44,053 bases of DNA. Source: an uncultured Anaerobiospirillum sp. Lineage in GTDB: Bacteria; Pseudomonadota; Gammaproteobacteria; Enterobacterales; Succinivibrionaceae. The notes below the pieces were generated by a model that saw nothing but the letters and a program-made list of their open reading frames with translations, did no database searches and was not told the DNA's origin. The DNA is taken from positions 1 to 44,053 of the forward strand of contig CALXNA010000029.1 of the NCBI GenBank assembly GCA_944389615.1, given 5' to 3'. The position numbers and the translations under genes were made by a program. Shown in pieces: positions 26,201-33,493 of this stretch; position 1 is the stretch's first letter; the number at the start of each line of letters is the position of its first letter.

Positions 26201-27787
26201 CTAAGCCTCACCCTCACCGGTGTCCACGGCCGCGGCCACCAGCTGCGCTAAGCGCTCCTTGCTGCGCTCGGTGAGCTTATCATCGGCCACTTGCCCCGCG
26301 GCCGCCTGCGCCGCAGCCAGCGACGAGGTGCCCTCAAGCAAGTCCTCAACCACGCAATCACTCTGATGCGTGGCATCGTCCGGCACCGCGCTCGGCGCTG
26401 GCGTTGGGTCAGCCAATGGAGCAGGCTCAGCCCCCGGAGCAGGCTCCGCCTCAGCTAAGCCGTGCTGCATTTTGGCACGCCCAGCCTCGGTAATAGTGAT
26501 ATCGCTGTCACCAATTAGCACTAAGCGCTGCTTGTAGAGCATGCCGAGGGCCTTCTTGAACTTGCCCTTGGACAGATGCAGTTCCGACTCGATAAGCTGC
26601 GGATCGCTCTTATCGTTGAAGGCGAAGTGCCCGTCATGCTCATAGAGCGCCTGTAAGATGTCCAGCGCGGCATGGGCAATGGCTGACAAGCCGACCTCGT
26701 GCAGCGCGACGTCAACGCGCCCGTCCGAGCGCACTTCCTTAATGAAGCCCTCGTAGCGCTTGCCCATGGTCAGGCGGCCCGTCTCTTCATCTTTAAAGAT
26801 GAGGCCATAGACTTGGTCGTTGATGACCACGCGAAAGCCCAGCGGCGTGCGCGCAAGCGGTACGACCTTGACCTTCTGGTTGACGCTAAACTCGCCTTGG
26901 TGGGCGCGCTCGCGGATGTAATCGTTAAAGCGCTGTGTGGCAAAGAGGCGCCCTAAGCTATCGATGGCGACGTAGACCATGGCGGTATCGCCTGCGCGCA
27001 GGGCCACACGTTGCTGCGCGACCGGGAATACGAGCTCCTTGGGGATGCCCATATCCAAATAGGCGGTGCCATTGTTGATGGTGTTAACGCGCAGGTTGCC
27101 AACTTGGCCGAGCTCAATCATCGGCCGCCGAGCCGTAGCGAGCACGCGCGCCCCATCCTTATAGAGGCAGACCCGCAGCTCCGAGCCCACCGTCACGCCT
27201 TCCGGCACCTGCGAGCGCGGCACGAAGAGCGCGCCATGCTCGGCCGCATTGACGAAGACGCCCTTATCGGTGACCTCGGAGATCGGCAGCGCGACCATGC
27301 GCCCCAGCGGCACCGAGGTGCCAAAGGTCTTAGTCACATCAATGATGGTGCGCTCGGCGCCATAGCCATGGCTGCGCGGGGCTTGCGCGGCACCGCGCCC
27401 TGAGCGCACGACGCGCTCCGCGCTCCCCGCGCCCCCCTTACGCTCCCCGCGGTCACCACGTGGTCCGCGCTCATAACCGCGGTCACTACGTTCGCCGAAG
27501 CCGCGGCGGCCGTCACGCTCATAACCGCGGCGCCCATCGCGCTCACCACGCCCGCGCTCACCGCGCTCGGAGCTGTAGCTGCGTTGGCGGGCGCTAAAGG
27601 GCACGGTCGAGGACTTGTAGGCGCTTAAATCTTGGGACTTAGCAGCATTGCCCTTGTCATGGGCGCCAGTGGCCCCCTGCCCCCCGGAGCTGGTCTCAGC
27701 GTCATCACGGGCGGCAAAACGCGCCAGCTTCTGTACCGGGCCGCGCCCTGCTTTTAAGGACAATTTATTGCTTTCAGTCATGGTCAT
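26201..27787 (-). CDS. CvfB-type S1-domain RNA-binding protein with RG-rich N-terminus
   Basis: 528 residues. The core (about 130-430) has the serial S1-like domains of CvfB/YitL: PLGRMVALPISEVTDKGVFVNA, then TAYLDMGIPKELVFPVAQQRV, then a region ending RVDVALHEVG, followed by a winged helix (LYEHDGHFAFNDKSDPQLIESELHLSKGKFKKALGMLYKQR). In Gram-positives CvfB is an RNA-binding regulator. Residues 55-125 are low complexity, rich in Arg, Gly, Glu and Tyr (RGERDGRRGYERDGRRG). The C-terminal 90 residues are Ala/Pro/Glu-rich. Start is ATG 27787 or 27781; neither has a strong ribosome-binding site. A second RG-rich RNA protein besides RlmKL. Confidence 0.82.
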   Translation of the reverse strand: MTMTESNKLSLKAGRGPVQKLARFAARDDAETSSGGQGATGAHDKGNAAKSQDLSAYKSSTVPFSARQRSYSSERGERGRGERDGRRGYERDGRRGFGERSDRGYERGPRGDRGERKGGAGSAERVVRSGRGAAQAPRSHGYGAERTIIDVTKTFGTSVPLGRMVALPISEVTDKGVFVNAAEHGALFVPRSQVPEGVTVGSELRVCLYKDGARVLATARRPMIELGQVGNLRVNTINNGTAYLDMGIPKELVFPVAQQRVALRAGDTAMVYVAIDSLGRLFATQRFNDYIRERAHQGEFSVNQKVKVVPLARTPLGFRVVINDQVYGLIFKDEETGRLTMGKRYEGFIKEVRSDGRVDVALHEVGLSAIAHAALDILQALYEHDGHFAFNDKSDPQLIESELHLSKGKFKKALGMLYKQRLVLIGDSDITITEAGRAKMQHGLAEAEPAPGAEPAPLADPTPAPSAVPDDATHQSDCVVEDLLEGTSSLAAAQAAAGQVADDKLTERSKERLAQLVAAAVDTGEGEA

Positions 27788-27850
27788 GGTCTCATCGTAT
27801 CCGCCTGCCGCGGCCCTTCTGCAGCGGAGAGCCAAGGCAGCGCACGTTTA

Positions 27851-27875
27851 GCCTGTGCCTTCACAGGCCTTTTTT
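27851..27875 (+). terminator. Terminator-like hairpin at the 5' end of the S1 gene
   Basis: GCCTGTG (27851-27857) pairs with CACAGGC (27862-27868) around a CCTT loop, followed by CTTTTTT. On the + strand this is a classic terminator, but no + strand gene precedes it. On the minus strand it would be a hairpin near the very 5' end of the S1-gene mRNA. Either antisense termination or 5' mRNA protection is possible. Confidence 0.5.
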
Positions 27876-27904
27876 ACTATGGTTTAGTTTCCGGTGAATT
27901 GCAA
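27876..27904 (-). promoter_or_regulatory. Candidate promoter of the S1-domain gene
   Basis: Minus-strand TTGCAA (27899-27904), a 17-bp spacer, and CATAGT (27876-27881). Each hexamer matches consensus at four of six positions. Transcription would start just before the hairpin at 27851-27868. Confidence 0.45.
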
Positions 27905-28191
27905 ATGATTTTGCGCCCCCCGCCCTCTCAGGCAGCAGGCGCAGCACCTGCGCTCACCCCGTTTGTGGCAAAAACTCGCCCTTGCACCCGCTTTAGGCGG
28001 TATCAGGCGCATGCCCTGCCAAAAATTGCGCGCGACTATCCCAATTAGACGGCCGCGGCGCAGCCGACACCGGAGCAGGTCGCAGCCTGCGGCACACGAA
28101 GTCCATTATAGGGAATTGCGTCAGGAGCGGAGCGCAAACGCCGCTCAGCGCAGGAAGGCAGGAGAGAAAGGGGCGGGGCTAAGAAACGCAA
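27905..28191. other. Non-coding gap between rplY and the S1 gene
   Basis: No coding frame is supported. A lone minus-strand TATAAT (28105-28110) has no matching -35. GC-rich inverted fragments are present but none is clear enough to call. Confidence 0.35.
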
Positions 28192-28214
28192 AGAGCAGGC
28201 TTACGACCTGCTCT
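28192..28214 (-). terminator. Terminator after rplY
   Basis: On the minus strand AGAGCAGG and CCTGCTCT form a perfect 8-bp stem with a 7-nt loop, followed by TTGCGTTTCTT. It lies about 50 nt beyond the rplY stop. The T run is interrupted, so termination may be partial. Confidence 0.65.
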
Positions 28215-28265
28215 CTACTGTCCGTTAGGACTTACCTCGAGCCGCGCGGCGGCGCGGCGCACGTC

Positions 28266-28553
28266 TTAGACGCGTTGGAAATCAACGTGGATGACGCGGG
28301 AGGTAACTGGGTGACGCTGCATTGCGGTTGGCTTAACAACGACTTGGTTACCGTCGAGATTTAAGGTTACATTCTCGGTAAAGAAATCTGGCTTGGTGCA
28401 AGCCTGGATTAACTTCTTCTCGTTTAAGGTAACGCTTACAGTCTCTTGCCCCTTAGCAACAATGATTGCTGGGATCTTCTCTTCGCGACGAAGGCGGCGG
28501 CTCGCACCTCTCCCCAAGTCCTTGCGAAGTTCAACGTCTAAAGTGATAGCCAT
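28266..28553 (-). CDS. rplY: 50S ribosomal protein bL25
   Basis: A 95-residue 5S rRNA-binding protein of the large subunit, the short single-domain form (94 residues in E. coli). The sequence runs from ITLDVELRKDLGRGASRRLRREEKIPAIIV to HPVTSRVIHVDFQRV. The C-terminal CTC domain of longer homologues is absent. The ribosome-binding site is weak, and the gene is preceded by a leader with several perfect inverted repeats that could mediate autoregulation. Confidence 0.96.
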   Translation of the reverse strand: MAITLDVELRKDLGRGASRRLRREEKIPAIIVAKGQETVSVTLNEKKLIQACTKPDFFTENVTLNLDGNQVVVKPTAMQRHPVTSRVIHVDFQRV

Positions 28554-28583
28554 GATGAGATACTCTCGTATTGAAATGGTTAC

Positions 28584-28697
28584 GCTAAAAGTCTGCGACC
28601 GGATCTTTTAGCCAGACATCGATGCCCAAAACCGCGTGCAGCACCCCGAAGGTGATCACCTTCGACGGCTTCAGCGCTCGCGCAGGTACCAGTACCT
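28584..28697 (-). promoter_or_regulatory. Hairpin-rich leader of rplY
   Basis: Three perfect inverted repeats lie upstream of rplY: GCTAAAAG / CTTTTAGC (28584-28591, 28605-28612), the 18-bp palindrome CGAAGGTGATCACCTTCG (28647-28664), and AGGTAC / GTACCT (28684-28697). They could be RNA hairpins of a ribosomal-protein leader or, for the palindromes, operator sites. Confidence 0.5.
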
Positions 28698-28730
28698 CAC
28701 GGTAACAGCCCTGCTTGGTCTTAAGCCATA

Positions 28731-28756
28731 AAGACAACAAAAGCGCCCAAGGCGCT
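28731..28756 (-). terminator. Terminator after tRNA-Pro
   Basis: On the minus strand AGCGCC, loop TTG, GGCGCT is followed by TTTTGTTGTCTTT. It starts about 10 nt after the tRNA CCA end. Confidence 0.75.
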
Positions 28757-28766
28757 CTGAGAATCT

Positions 28767-28843
28767 TGGTCGGTGATGAGGGATTCGAACCCCCGACCCA
28801 CTGGTCCCAAACCAGTTGCGCTACCGGACTGCGCTAATCACCG
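28767..28843 (-). tRNA. proM: tRNA-Pro (anticodon TGG)
   Basis: 77 nt with the encoded CCA end. The acceptor stem CGGTGAT / ATCACCG pairs fully. The anticodon arm is ACTGG, loop TTTGGGA, CCAGT, giving anticodon TGG, which reads CCN proline codons. The D-arm AGCGCAGTCCGGTAGCGC and T-loop GGTTCGAATCC are canonical. It closely resembles E. coli proM. Confidence 0.97.
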
Positions 28844-28852
28844 ACGGCGCAC

Positions 28853-28881
28853 ATTCTAAGGATAAGACCACGCCTTGTCAA
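28853..28881 (-). promoter_or_regulatory. Strong promoter of tRNA-Pro
   Basis: On the minus strand consensus TTGACA (28876-28881), a 17-bp spacer and TAGAAT (28853-28858). The bases after the -10 are GC-rich (GTGCGCC), as in stringently controlled stable-RNA promoters. Confidence 0.85.
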
Positions 28882-28993
28882 CACCAATTTGCAAAAATTT
28901 TCCGCCGCCGCCAAGGCCCCGCGCAAAAAAGCTAAAATAGGCCGATTTGAGCCGCCCAGCAGGGCCTGTCCCCACACTTGCCGAGGAGATCCC

Positions 28994-29611
28994 ATGACCA
29001 CCACTTACGTGCGCCCATCCAAAGATGAGTCCTTTATGGAGATTGCCGAGTCCGTTTCCATGCGCTCGACCTGCCTGCGCCGCCGCTATGGTGCGGTGAT
29101 TGTCTCCAAGGATGGCCGCATCGTGTCCACCGGCTACAACGGCGCCCCACGCCACCGCGCCAATTGCTCGGACTTAAACTCCTGCCTGCGCGATGAGCTC
29201 AAGATCAAGCCCGGCACCCACTACGAGCTCTGCCGCGCCGTCCACGCCGAAGCTAACGCCATCATCAATGGCAACCCGCTCGACATCATTGGCGGCACGC
29301 TCTACTTATGCGGCATCGATGCTCGCACCAACACCCCATCCAAGAGCATTGAGCCTTGCGCCATGTGCCAGCGCTTGATCCTCAACGCCCAGATTGCGCG
29401 CGTGGTGATGCGCGATGCCAACCGCCACTTAGTGGAGGTCAATCCCCTCGACTGGGATGATGACAGCGCCCTGATCGCCGAGCACCGCCGCAACCTGCAA
29501 GGCAAGGCCAGCGCCGAGCCCACCGCAGACGGCACCGACACTCCAGCCATCGACAACACAGCCAACAGCGCAGCTCAGAGCAGCCATTGCTCGTGTGGCT
29601 GCTGCCACTAA
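28994..29611 (+). CDS. dCMP deaminase family protein (ComEB-like) with Cys-rich tail
   Basis: A zinc-dependent deaminase, 205 residues, that would convert dCMP to dUMP for thymidylate synthesis. The zinc site is HAEANAI with the catalytic glutamate and PCAMC about 45 residues later. STGYNGAPR and CLRDELKIKPGTHYE are typical of dCMP deaminases, including the extra cysteines in that loop. Beyond the domain there is a disordered Ala/Thr stretch ending in SSHCSCGCCH, an unusual Cys/His tail that could bind metal. The start is fixed by GAGGAGAT. It is followed by two HAD phosphatases with overlapping signals. Confidence 0.9.
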   Translation: MTTTYVRPSKDESFMEIAESVSMRSTCLRRRYGAVIVSKDGRIVSTGYNGAPRHRANCSDLNSCLRDELKIKPGTHYELCRAVHAEANAIINGNPLDIIGGTLYLCGIDARTNTPSKSIEPCAMCQRLILNAQIARVVMRDANRHLVEVNPLDWDDDSALIAEHRRNLQGKASAEPTADGTDTPAIDNTANSAAQSSHCSCGCCH

Positions 29612-29621
29612 GGAGTCAGCC

Positions 29622-30281
29622 ATGCAACAAGACGCTCTTAGCACCATTCGCGCCCAGCTGAACCTGTACCCAGCCATGATCTTTGATATGGACGGTACGG
29701 TCATGAACTCAGAGATCTGGCACCACAAGGCATGGCAGCAGATGCTCAAGGACTTTGGGTTGCCGGAGCTGACCACCGCCGACCTCTATGGCTATGGCGG
29801 CATGCCGACCTTAGAGATTGCCAAGGCGGTAGTACAGCGCTTTCACAGCGACGTCGATCCGCAGGCGATGACGATGCGTAAGGCCGAGCTCTATCGCAAC
29901 GAGTTCATCAAGCACGCCACTCCCTTCCCGAAGATCTGCGCCTTGCTCAAGGAGCTACACGCCGCAGGCAAGCGCATTGCCATCGCCACCAGCTCGCACA
30001 AACCCGAGGCGACGACCTTGCTCACGCAAAACGGCCTAATGCCCTACATCGACGCTTTAGTCACGGGCGACCAAGTCACGCGCGGCAAGCCCAACCCGGA
30101 CATCTACCTGCTCGCTGCCGAGCGCTTAAAGGCGCAGCCGCAGGACTGCGTGGTCTTTGAGGACACGGTCATCGGCATGCAAGGCATCAAGAATGCGGGT
30201 ATGGCTGCAGTTAAGGTCTTTGAAGGCGAGCTCGATTGCGATCATGTAATTCCACTGAGCGAGCCTTGGCCGCAGGAGTAG
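29622..30281 (+). CDS. HAD-superfamily phosphatase (beta-phosphoglucomutase/YqaB-like), first of a pair
   Basis: 219 residues, HAD subfamily IA with an alpha-helical cap. Motif I is FDMDGTVMNSE, motif II IATSS, motif III lysine in TRGKPNPDIY, motif IV FEDTVIGMQG. The residue after DMDGTV favours sugar-phosphate phosphatases or mutases, but the substrate is open. AAGGAG overlaps the stop of the deaminase gene, which suggests coupled translation; a nucleotide phosphatase role in the same pathway is possible. Confidence 0.85.
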   Translation: MQQDALSTIRAQLNLYPAMIFDMDGTVMNSEIWHHKAWQQMLKDFGLPELTTADLYGYGGMPTLEIAKAVVQRFHSDVDPQAMTMRKAELYRNEFIKHATPFPKICALLKELHAAGKRIAIATSSHKPEATTLLTQNGLMPYIDALVTGDQVTRGKPNPDIYLLAAERLKAQPQDCVVFEDTVIGMQGIKNAGMAAVKVFEGELDCDHVIPLSEPWPQE

Positions 30282-30283
30282 TC

Positions 30284-30958
30284 ATGTTTACCACTGACCC
30301 CACCATCTTAGCCCGCATCGCGGCCGCCCGTGGCCTGATCTTCGATATGGATGGCACCATCATCGACTCCGAGGGCAATCACCACAAGGCCACCAACCAT
30401 ATGCTCAAGGACTTGGGGCTGCCGCCACTGTCCACCGAGGTGTTGCTCTCCTACGCCGGGCTCCCGGACAAGCCGATGTTCCAAGACATCCTTGAGCGCT
30501 TAGAGCAGTCCGGGCACATCAGCGCCGAGCAGCGCCGCACCGACCCGCGCCTGAGCGTTGCGGCGCTGGCGGCCACCAAGCGTGACATCTACGAGCAGAT
30601 CTACATGCCCCAAGATGTCCTCTATGCGGACATGGCCACGCTGATCAAGGACTGCGCCGCGCGCGGTCAGCGCATTGCGCTAGCTACCAGCAGCCCACGC
30701 TCGCAGGCGGACTTTATCCTCGCGACCTCCGGCCTTAAGCCCTACTTTGACAGCGTCATCACTGGCGATATGGTGCAGCACGGCAAGCCTGCCCCAGACA
30801 TCTTCCTCTTGGCCGCACAGAGCCTGAACCTGACCCCAGCCGAATGCTTGGTCTTTGAAGACGGCGCTCACGGCCTCAACGCCGCGCAGGCGGCGCACAT
30901 CGATGCCCTGCACTGCCTCAACGGGGAGTGCCAAGCCTACTATCCGGCGCAGCGCTAA
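30284..30958 (+). CDS. HAD-superfamily phosphatase, second of a pair
   Basis: 224 residues with the same layout as its neighbour: FDMDGTIIDSEGNHHKA, LATSSPRS, HGKPAPDIFLLAAQ and FEDGAHGLNAAQ. It is a diverged tandem duplicate with a cap about 15 residues longer (ISAEQRRTDPRLSVAAL). Start at 30284 with AGGAG five nt upstream, two nt after the previous stop. The two genes and the deaminase form one operon. Confidence 0.85.
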   Translation: MFTTDPTILARIAAARGLIFDMDGTIIDSEGNHHKATNHMLKDLGLPPLSTEVLLSYAGLPDKPMFQDILERLEQSGHISAEQRRTDPRLSVAALAATKRDIYEQIYMPQDVLYADMATLIKDCAARGQRIALATSSPRSQADFILATSGLKPYFDSVITGDMVQHGKPAPDIFLLAAQSLNLTPAECLVFEDGAHGLNAAQAAHIDALHCLNGECQAYYPAQR

Positions 30959-31365
30959 GGCCGCGCGCGCCAATGGAAGGGCAAGACCAACGGGCGGTGG
31001 CGCTGCGTCACACTTAAGCAGGCAACTTGCCCTCTCAAGAGCCGCGCGATTACGGCCCGCTCTCAGGTTGCGTAGCTCCAACTGCGGCGGCCCACCCGCC
31101 CAACCCCACCAACGCCCGGGCCGTTCCGAACGCCCAGCACCACACCTAGGCAGCCCCATGGTGGTGAGGCCATTTGGGCAGCGGCTCCGCTTGCCGCTAG
31201 CCGCTTCACGCTGCGGGCAGGTTGTTGGTCTCTAAGGAGCAAGGGGCTGTTTGCGCGGGCAGCTAGGCTGCGGGCCTGCTCCACTGGGTGCGCTGGTGCA
31301 GACGCCAACGCCCCTGCTCCTCACCGTAGGTCAGGGGCTGGGGCGCGTCAGGATGGCGTGCGGGC
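30959..31365. other. Non-coding gap between convergent genes
   Basis: About 400 nt of GC-rich sequence between the HAD operon and the convergent PfkB gene. Open frames here have no coding character, and I see no T-run terminator, RNA gene or clear repeat. Confidence 0.4.
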
Positions 31366-32277
31366 TTAGGCCTGCGAGGCAAGGCGAGCCTTGAGCTCCT
31401 CTGGGAGCTTAGGCATAGCGCCGTTTTGGCCGCAGACGTAGGCGGCGACAGCCACCGCGGTCTCATGGGCACGCTTTAAGTCACAGCCTTGGGCTAAGCC
31501 CACAATGAATGTGGCGGTAAAGGAGTCACCGGCACCAACCGTATCCACAACCTGAACCTTCGGGGTCGGCTCGTGATTGTGCTCACCCTTCACAAAGACA
31601 TCCGAGCCATGCTCGCCGCAGGTGTAGACAAAGGTCTCGATGCCAAACTTATCGCGCAGTACTTGGTCGTAGAACTGCTGCGCGTTTAAGCTCTGGTCAT
31701 AGCCAAACAGGCCTAAGACTACCGGCAGCTCTTCGTCGTTGCACTTGAAGGCGGTGCAGCGCTGCATACCGGCCTCTAAAGTGGCGCGGCTGAAGAAGTT
31801 GCTGCGCAGATTGATGTCAAAGACCCTGATCGATCCTTGTGGCATCGCGTCCAAAAAAGCCGGAATGGTGGTGCGCGAAGTACCGTTCTCTTGGCGCTGG
31901 GCCAAGGAGCCAAAGCAGCAGATGTCGGTGTGGCGAGCCGCGTCCAAGACTTCGGCGGTCAGAGGAATGTTGTCATAGGCCGTATCTAAGGCAAAATCAT
32001 AGGTCGGGACGCCGCGCTCGTTTAAGGTCGCCTTGACGTAGCCCGTGATCTTGTCCGAGCGCGGAGCTAAGACCTTAACCCCGTTGTCCGCCAAGATCTT
32101 TAAGGCCTCATCGCCGCGCTCATCGGCGCCGACGCTGCTCACCACTAAGGAGTCGCAGCCCAGTTGCATGGCATGGAACGCAAAGTTGGCCGGAGCGCCA
32201 CCAAGGCGCGGGCCAGCCGGCAGAATGTCCCATAAGATTTCGCCTAAACCGACGCAGGAAAGCTTAGCTTCTGACAC
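31366..32277 (-). CDS. PfkB-family sugar kinase, probably fructokinase
   Basis: 303 residues of the ribokinase fold. LGGAPANFAFHAMQLG is the N-terminal substrate motif and DTVGAGDSFTATFIVGL holds the catalytic aspartate and anion hole. GLGEILWDILP and LNERGVPTYDFAL are typical of ScrK/fructokinases, which phosphorylate fructose at C6. It begins with GTG at 32277, with AGAGGA eight nt upstream. An aldo-keto reductase gene lies 87 nt upstream on the same strand, which suggests joint use in sugar metabolism. Confidence 0.87.
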   Translation of the reverse strand: MSEAKLSCVGLGEILWDILPAGPRLGGAPANFAFHAMQLGCDSLVVSSVGADERGDEALKILADNGVKVLAPRSDKITGYVKATLNERGVPTYDFALDTAYDNIPLTAEVLDAARHTDICCFGSLAQRQENGTSRTTIPAFLDAMPQGSIRVFDINLRSNFFSRATLEAGMQRCTAFKCNDEELPVVLGLFGYDQSLNAQQFYDQVLRDKFGIETFVYTCGEHGSDVFVKGEHNHEPTPKVQVVDTVGAGDSFTATFIVGLAQGCDLKRAHETAVAVAAYVCGQNGAMPKLPEELKARLASQA

Positions 32278-32364
32278 TTCTATATCCTCTCAAACACACA
32301 GTGATCACCGCGACCTGACGGCCGCTCACCGGACTTAGCCCCGCGCAGGTGCTGCGTGCAGGGC

Positions 32365-33228
32365 TTATGGCTCCTCTACGATCTTCGGGAAGGTCGAAGC
32401 CGGACGCTGATCGATGCGATCAGAGTCGTAAGCCCGGCGCAAATTGGTATTGATGCTGCTGATGGCGTCCATCTCATCTTGCGAGAGCTCAAACTCAAAG
32501 ACGTGGGAATTCTCTTTGATGCGCTCGGCATGCACCGACTTGGGGATTACCACCACGCCGCGTTGGATGTTCCAGCGCAAGATCACCTGTGCAGGGGTTA
32601 CCTTTAAGTACTCGGCCAGCGAGACAATGCGCGGGTCGCTCATCAGGGTCTGCCCCTCACCGCCTAACGGCGAGTACGCTTCCACCACGATGTTGCGCTG
32701 GCGGCAGAAGTTTAAGAGCTCGTCTTCGCTGTTTTGCGGGTGGCACTCCACTTGGTTGACTTGCGGCATCACCGTAGCCCCGGCCGCAAACAGCTCCTCG
32801 ATGTGGTGGGGCTTGAAGTTGGATACGCCGATGGCTCGGCACAAGCCTTCCTTTTGCAGCTGCTCTAAGACCAAGTAGGCCTGCGCAAAGCCCTTAAACG
32901 GCCAGTGCAGCAGAAACAGGTCGACGTAGTCCATATCAAGACGTTCAAGCGACTGCTCCAATCCCCGACGCGGATCGTTAAAATCATCCTTCCACAGCTT
33001 GGTGGTAACAAAGACCTGCTCACGTGGCACCACGCTGTCTTTGATGCCGCGCCCGACGCTGCGCTCATTGCAGTAGATGCGCGCCGTGTCGATCATCTTG
33101 TAGCCATACTCTAAAGCCGTACGCACGGCCGAACGGGCCACCTCGCCTGCGCTCGCCCGGAATACGCCCAAACCTAAGAGGGGCATCTTGACCCCATTGT
33201 TGAGCTCAACCCAAGTCTTAGTGTCCAT
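32365..33228 (-). CDS. Aldo-keto reductase (2,5-diketo-D-gluconate reductase type)
   Basis: 287 residues of the NADPH-dependent AKR barrel. The catalytic tetrad is visible: Asp and Tyr in MIDTARIYCNE, Lys in VTTKLW, His in LLHWP. IGVSNFKPHHIEEL and VVVIPKSVHAERIKEN are family signatures, the latter binding NADPH. Closest in style to AKR5 members such as DkgA/YtbE. Start at ATG 33228 is chosen because AAGGAG lies five nt upstream; ATG 33231 and GTG 33234 are in frame but too close to it. Confidence 0.9.
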   Translation of the reverse strand: MDTKTWVELNNGVKMPLLGLGVFRASAGEVARSAVRTALEYGYKMIDTARIYCNERSVGRGIKDSVVPREQVFVTTKLWKDDFNDPRRGLEQSLERLDMDYVDLFLLHWPFKGFAQAYLVLEQLQKEGLCRAIGVSNFKPHHIEELFAAGATVMPQVNQVECHPQNSEDELLNFCRQRNIVVEAYSPLGGEGQTLMSDPRIVSLAEYLKVTPAQVILRWNIQRGVVVIPKSVHAERIKENSHVFEFELSQDEMDAISSINTNLRRAYDSDRIDQRPASTFPKIVEEP

Positions 33229-33270
33229 CATCACTCCTTACCAATCTGTCAGGCCCCGCTGTGCGCGAAG

Positions 33271-33345
33271 CTTGCCCCGCCGGGACTTATCCCGCTGGAG
33301 TTTGCCCCGTTGGGGCTTGCCCAGCTGGAACTTGCCCCGGCGCGG
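33271..33345. repeat. Five tandem 15-bp repeats upstream of the aldo-keto reductase
   Basis: Units at 33271, 33286, 33301, 33316 and 33331 with consensus CTTGCCCCGCTGGGA, each differing by a few bases. They lie between dusA and the aldo-keto reductase gene in its likely promoter region. Short self-complementary parts (CCCC..GGGG) could give small hairpins. Confidence 0.85.
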
Positions 33346-33493
33346 GACTGAGCCCCTTTAGGGCTTGCCCCTATTATCGGGGCTGACCCGGCGCAAGCCA
33401 AGACGCAAGCCCGCAATTTGGGTCATAGCGCGCAGCCTAGGCGCAGCCCCTGCGCTCAGGGGGTGCAGCAGTGCAGGGCGCGGGGCGGATTGC

